A stretch of 64,000 bases of DNA from REEB481 sp964586595 (GTDB lineage: Bacteria; Bacteroidota; Bacteroidia; NS11-12g; UBA955). A program made the translations under genes and the position numbers. A model generated the notes under the pieces. That model had not been told where the DNA came from and searched no databases. It saw nothing but the letters and a program-made list of their open reading frames with translations. Below, piece by piece: positions 60,643 to 64,000 of this stretch; position 1 is the stretch's first letter, and each line of letters opens with the position of its first letter. The stretch lies in contig CAZPHB010000002.1 of the NCBI GenBank assembly GCA_964586595.1, positions 124,001 through 188,000 of the forward strand, written 5' to 3'.

Positions 60643-62256
60643 ATGAACATCCGTCGATTCTTACTATGCACAGCCATGATGCCCTGTGTGCTCTTAGGCC
60701 AGGACACCATTAACCGGATTGATCCAATCGGAGTTCAGGTAACTTATGAACCCAACCTTCGCGATGCACGGAAAATAGACCTCATCCCCGAAACAGAACG
60801 ACGTAAATTTGACATTCCAAGACTTACCTATACGATTTATCCCGTTCAGTGGGATGCCCGCAGGGTGGTGAAGGTACAGGCACCGTCTAAGATCAAAGTG
60901 AGTGGAGACAGCAGCGGAACACCCAATTACGCCAAGGCCGGTTACGGCATGTATAACTTTAAACACCTTGGCGTGTATTTGGCCAACAAACCCAACAATA
61001 GGCACAGTTATGGCATCAAGGTGCACCACCTGAGTGCCGACCAAAACAAAAGCAGCAGAGACTTTTCAGACAACAGCATCCTGTTGAGCGGCAGCCGATT
61101 TTTCAACCGAAGTAGTTTTACCGGATTGGTATCGTACGACCGAAATATGATTCGTTATTACGGCATGGATACCGCATTCACGGCAGAAGGCGTGGAAACC
61201 AAGAAAATTGCCGATGCATGGAGGTTCACCAGCAGGTATGAAAGTAAGGAGATGGGAAAAAAGGCCGGCATTTATGCAGGGTTCTCCTTTAACCAGTTCG
61301 CTACAAACCTGAACCAAAGCGAAGCCGAAATCAGCGCAGATGCGGGTGTCCAAAAACACCTGAAACATGGTGCGCTGTTCGGCAGTGTGGGTGTTCGGTC
61401 CCTGAACATCAGCCAGGATACCTTGGAACAAAAGGTGTTTATTCTTGATGTCCGTCCATCTTACACCTTTCAAAAGAAGAAAACCATGCTCAGGGTGGGC
61501 TTCAACGCCAGTTATCTTACCGAGGGTGCGGCGCAGAATTTCTACATAAACCCAACAGTTTACGCAACTTATGAACTGATGCCCGACGCTGTTCATGTAT
61601 TCGGAGGCATTTCAGGTGGACTGGAAACCAATTCTTTGAGTCGGATGAATGTCATGAATCCCTTCATTTACGACAGCGTTGAGGTTCGCCAGACCTATGA
61701 AGGCTTCTCCATATACGGTGGCGCCAAAGGAAAAATCACCAACAACAGTGAATTCAAAATTACCCTTTCCCACAGAAGCATGAACAATATGCCCCTCTTC
61801 ATCAATTCGGGTGATTCTTTGAACAGTTTCATTCCAGTGTACGACAATGTGGGAATTACCCGCTTGAATCCGGAGTTGCGTTTTGGCATTGGCGAGCAAT
61901 TCAAACTAGCCCTGAGCGCCAATTTAAATGCATACAACCTTGAATCCGGTGCAAGAGCCTGGCAACTGCCGAATGCTGAATTCAACCTTAATGCCAGCTA
62001 CCTTATTGGAAATAAATTACGTCTTGCTGCGCTTGTTACGGGCATGGGATCACGTTATCAACAGGTTTATCTGAAGCAAAACAACCTAAAGGTGAAAGGA
62101 TTTCTGGATGCAAACATCATGGCCGATTATAAACTGAGTACGCATTTTCGTGTGTGGCTCAACCTGGCAAACATGACCAGCAATGCCTATCAATTCTGGT
62201 ATCGCTATCCACGCTACGGTTTCACCGCACTAGGTGGCCTCGCCATGTCATTTTGA
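60643..62256 (+). CDS. outer-membrane beta-barrel protein (TonB-receptor-like, no plug)
   Basis: 537 residues. Signal peptide (MNIRRFLLCTAMMPCVLLGQ) and then regular alternating beta strands (YASKE-type turns, VFILDVRPSYTFQKKKTML, ELMPDAVHVFGGISGGLETN, final strand FTALGGLAMSF with a terminal Phe as for BAM substrates). It resembles TonB-dependent-receptor barrels without a plug domain. In Bacteroidota such genes often precede the HU-CCDC81/SPOR gene, as here; both are followed by a TonB-like gene. Role unknown. Confidence 0.8.
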   Translation: MNIRRFLLCTAMMPCVLLGQDTINRIDPIGVQVTYEPNLRDARKIDLIPETERRKFDIPRLTYTIYPVQWDARRVVKVQAPSKIKVSGDSSGTPNYAKAGYGMYNFKHLGVYLANKPNNRHSYGIKVHHLSADQNKSSRDFSDNSILLSGSRFFNRSSFTGLVSYDRNMIRYYGMDTAFTAEGVETKKIADAWRFTSRYESKEMGKKAGIYAGFSFNQFATNLNQSEAEISADAGVQKHLKHGALFGSVGVRSLNISQDTLEQKVFILDVRPSYTFQKKKTMLRVGFNASYLTEGAAQNFYINPTVYATYELMPDAVHVFGGISGGLETNSLSRMNVMNPFIYDSVEVRQTYEGFSIYGGAKGKITNNSEFKITLSHRSMNNMPLFINSGDSLNSFIPVYDNVGITRLNPELRFGIGEQFKLALSANLNAYNLESGARAWQLPNAEFNLNASYLIGNKLRLAALVTGMGSRYQQVYLKQNNLKVKGFLDANIMADYKLSTHFRVWLNLANMTSNAYQFWYRYPRYGFTALGGLAMSF

Positions 62257-62272
62257 TCACTTATCTTCGCAG

Positions 62273-63307
62273 ATGCGCATGAATGCACATGAAAAATCCC
62301 TGATTTATTTTGTCGAAAAGCTGGTTCGGCGCCACGAGTGTGTGGTTGTACCAGGACTTGGAGGCTTTATTACCCGGGATCACAGCGCATCCCTGAACAG
62401 ATTTAATGGTCAGCTGAAACCGCACAGCAGAACCATTTTCTTCAATGATATTCTTCGCCAGGATGATGGTATTCTGTTGCATACCATAAGCAGTGATCTG
62501 GAAATCTCTTATTCAGAAGCCCAAGCGTTTGTACATGCAGAAGTTCAGGACTTATTGCGGCGCTGTGCTTCACATGAGCAACAGGTTTTTGGCATCTTGG
62601 GTTCGTTTTACCTGAACCAACACGACAAACTTTTCTTCCTTCCGTCGGTCACCTTGAACCTTTCAGATGCTTCCTATGGACTGAAACCAGTGCCTCTGGA
62701 AGCGGTGGTAGAAACGCTGACCCAAGCAATCAGAAAACCCATTGCAACGCAGGTAATAACAACCCCAACAACCGCTACATCCGCTACAGCCACTCCAATT
62801 TCCATTGCGCCGGAAGCGGAATACCCCATCAAACGAACACAGGTTTGGAAGGTGGCTGCAGCAGTGGCCATCCTGAGTTTGAGCACGGCAGCTGGAATTC
62901 GGATCACTCATTTCCTCCGGAAAGAACAGCAACCTGCAGTCGCTATAGCTTCAATAAACCCGGAACCTTCAGACGCGCTGCGCAAAGAGTCAATAGCACC
63001 CAAAGCTGTACAACCTTTGATTGCTCCGAAATCTGTCACAAAAGCAGAATCGAAACAATCCGCAGAAAAGCAAGGACACTACAAGGTAATTGCGGCATGT
63101 TTCATCACAGAAAAAGCTGCCATTGAAGAGTTGAAAAGGCTCGCCGCACTTGGAATCAGCGCAAACATTGGACGACCCAACAGCAGTGCGCTCTACCGGG
63201 TAATTGTAGGTGAATCCACTACCCCACAGGAGGCAGCTAATTTAGCGACCACTTTTACCAGGACTCATAAAATAAGAGCCAGGGTTGAACTGCTGCGTTT
63301 ACCTTAA
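62273..63307 (+). CDS. HU-CCDC81 and SPOR domain protein
   Basis: 344 residues (alternative ATG at 62279). N-terminal HU-CCDC81-type tandem domains (about 5-145, CVVVPGLGGFITRDHSAS, RTIFFNDILRQDDGILLHTI), a membrane helix (about 190-212, VWKVAAAVAILSLSTAAG), a Pro/Ala linker and a SPOR domain (about 262-340, GHYKVIAACFITEKAAIEEL). SPOR binds denuded septal peptidoglycan; HU-type domains face the cytoplasm. It is probably a division-associated inner-membrane protein. A near-consensus -7 element (TATCTTCG) ends 3 nt before the first ATG. Confidence 0.87.
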   Translation: MRMNAHEKSLIYFVEKLVRRHECVVVPGLGGFITRDHSASLNRFNGQLKPHSRTIFFNDILRQDDGILLHTISSDLEISYSEAQAFVHAEVQDLLRRCASHEQQVFGILGSFYLNQHDKLFFLPSVTLNLSDASYGLKPVPLEAVVETLTQAIRKPIATQVITTPTTATSATATPISIAPEAEYPIKRTQVWKVAAAVAILSLSTAAGIRITHFLRKEQQPAVAIASINPEPSDALRKESIAPKAVQPLIAPKSVTKAESKQSAEKQGHYKVIAACFITEKAAIEELKRLAALGISANIGRPNSSALYRVIVGESTTPQEAANLATTFTRTHKIRARVELLRLP

Positions 63308-63330
63308 TCAAACCAAAGGAATAAGTATAC

Positions 63331-64000
63331 ATGGAACTGGAACGGAAAAATGAGCTTGCGGCCATGGCCGGATCCATGAGCATCAGTGGTTTGTTGATTC
63401 TATTGCTGACCCTGATTGGTTTCACCACGCCCAATCCTCCTTTTCCTCAGGAACCCGGCGGATTGGAAATCAGCCTTGGTGAAGCCTATATGGGCGGGCC
63501 CGACGATGTGGCCGCGCGATTGGGTGGAGATTATAGCCCGGAACAAAGTGCCGCACCACTCACCGGTGGCGGTGATGATGTACTCACTCAGGACGATCCG
63601 GAACCAACCGTAACACTTCCGCCAATCAACCCACCGCGGCGCGACAGACCCGCAGAGGTAGTTTCACATGATAAACCCCAGCCGGTTCAGCCTACTTCAG
63701 ACCTTCCAAGCATCAATCGAAACAGAAATCGTGGAAACGGCCAGCAGGGTATGGAAAACGGCGATCCAAACGGTACCGGTTTGAATGGCCGAGGTGATGG
63801 CGTACAACGAGGAAACCAAGGGGATCCGCAGGGTACAGGTGATGACCCCAATGGCGTACGTGGCGGTTTGATAGGCAACAGCACATTTAGGGGTACGCGC
63901 CCTTCTACGAACCTACGCTCGCTTGGGGCCGATGGTGAAGGCAACATCATTGTACGCCTTAAAATAGATTGTAACGGGCAGGTTGTCGCCATCGAAGATA
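63331..64000 (+). CDS. TonB-like energy transducer, partial at right edge
   Basis: At least 223 residues; runs off the window. N-terminal membrane helix (SMSISGLLILLLTLIGFTT), a Pro-, Gly- and Asn-rich periplasmic linker (PPINPPRRDRPAEVV; GMENGDPNGTGLNGRGDG) and the beginning of a TonB-like C-terminal domain (GNIIVRLKIDCNGQVVAIED). The helix lacks a clear SxxxH motif, so pairing with ExbB/ExbD is uncertain. No start ambiguity: ATG at 63331. Confidence 0.8.
   Translation, partial: MELERKNELAAMAGSMSISGLLILLLTLIGFTTPNPPFPQEPGGLEISLGEAYMGGPDDVAARLGGDYSPEQSAAPLTGGGDDVLTQDDPEPTVTLPPINPPRRDRPAEVVSHDKPQPVQPTSDLPSINRNRNRGNGQQGMENGDPNGTGLNGRGDGVQRGNQGDPQGTGDDPNGVRGGLIGNSTFRGTRPSTNLRSLGADGEGNIIVRLKIDCNGQVVAIED

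Noticed and set aside
1..64000. tRNA, rRNA, CRISPR array, prophage or IS element.
   Set aside because: No cloverleaf-like sequence, regular repeat-spacer pattern, transposase or integrase frame was found.

Overview
The window is a stretch of chromosome from a member of the Bacteroidota, most likely a free-living gliding or environmental type (Flavobacteriales/Cytophagales-like; order not resolved). Support comes from three cargo proteins with the gliding-motility-associated C-terminal signal of the type IX secretion system (T9SS), many lipoproteins, a LytS/LytTR two-component pair, the bacillithiol enzyme BshC, the Bacteroidota-only small ribosomal-locus protein DUF4295, an HU-CCDC81/SPOR protein, and DUF4837 beside a lytic transglycosylase. 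Many genes also carry the Bacteroidota -7 promoter element TAnnTTTG just upstream of the start codon, and Shine-Dalgarno sequences are almost absent. No rRNA, tRNA, CRISPR array, IS transposase or prophage was found.

Layout. 1-6.6 kb: start of an M61 peptidase, a small lipoprotein, a three-gene minus-strand cluster (ARPP-1-like secreted protein, membrane protein, TPR protein), the histidine kinase/response regulator pair and alanine dehydrogenase. 6.8-12 kb: MltD-like transglycosylase, DUF4837 and purN, a trans-sulfuration enzyme, then a 358-bp gene-free gap full of inverted repeats, then a TIGR02757 protein. 12-18.9 kb: CDF metal exporter, three thioredoxin-type genes in a row with decaying active sites, DUF58, Maf, a spermidine-synthase-like methyltransferase, YhhQ and a beta-CASP nuclease. 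19-31.9 kb: TPR protein, second transglycosylase-like protein, glycosyltransferase, OmpA-type barrel, bshC-rimO-ftsY behind the rpmB-rpmG-DUF4295 ribosomal cluster, O-antigen-ligase-like protein, LysM protein and a dicarboxylate/glutamate symporter. 32-41.4 kb: two-domain M16 protease, T9SS cargo with an IgGFc-binding-type domain, a MITE-like 123-bp element, dinB, and an exported katG with a foreign in-frame insert. 41.5-50.1 kb: VOC and SRPBCC proteins, then a tight six-gene operon for the cell surface (two paralogous lipoproteins, a DUF1501 protein, a haem-type CX4CH lipoprotein, a small lipoprotein and a 1162-residue T9SS cargo). 50.1-64 kb: NFACT/RqcH-like protein, secreted protein, a 1236-residue SBBP-repeat T9SS cargo, fmt, ECF sigma factor with a small partner, 2OG-Fe(II) oxygenase, thioesterase, rpmA/rplU, an outer-membrane barrel, HU-CCDC81/SPOR protein and the start of a TonB-like protein.

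Most of the window is housekeeping or envelope biology. The observations most worth a second look are: (1) katG interrupted in frame by about 162 codons that look like the N-terminal part of a mobile-element 'polyvalent' protein kinase; (2) the six-gene surface operon combining DUF1501, a CX4CH haem lipoprotein, repeat-module lipoproteins and a T9SS adhesin-like protein; (3) the palindrome-rich gap at 10.9-11.15 kb; (4) the MITE-like element before dinB; (5) the CGPC-CTPC-DTPC thioredoxin series; and (6) promoter elements placed only 4-5 nt before start codons, which implies leaderless mRNAs.
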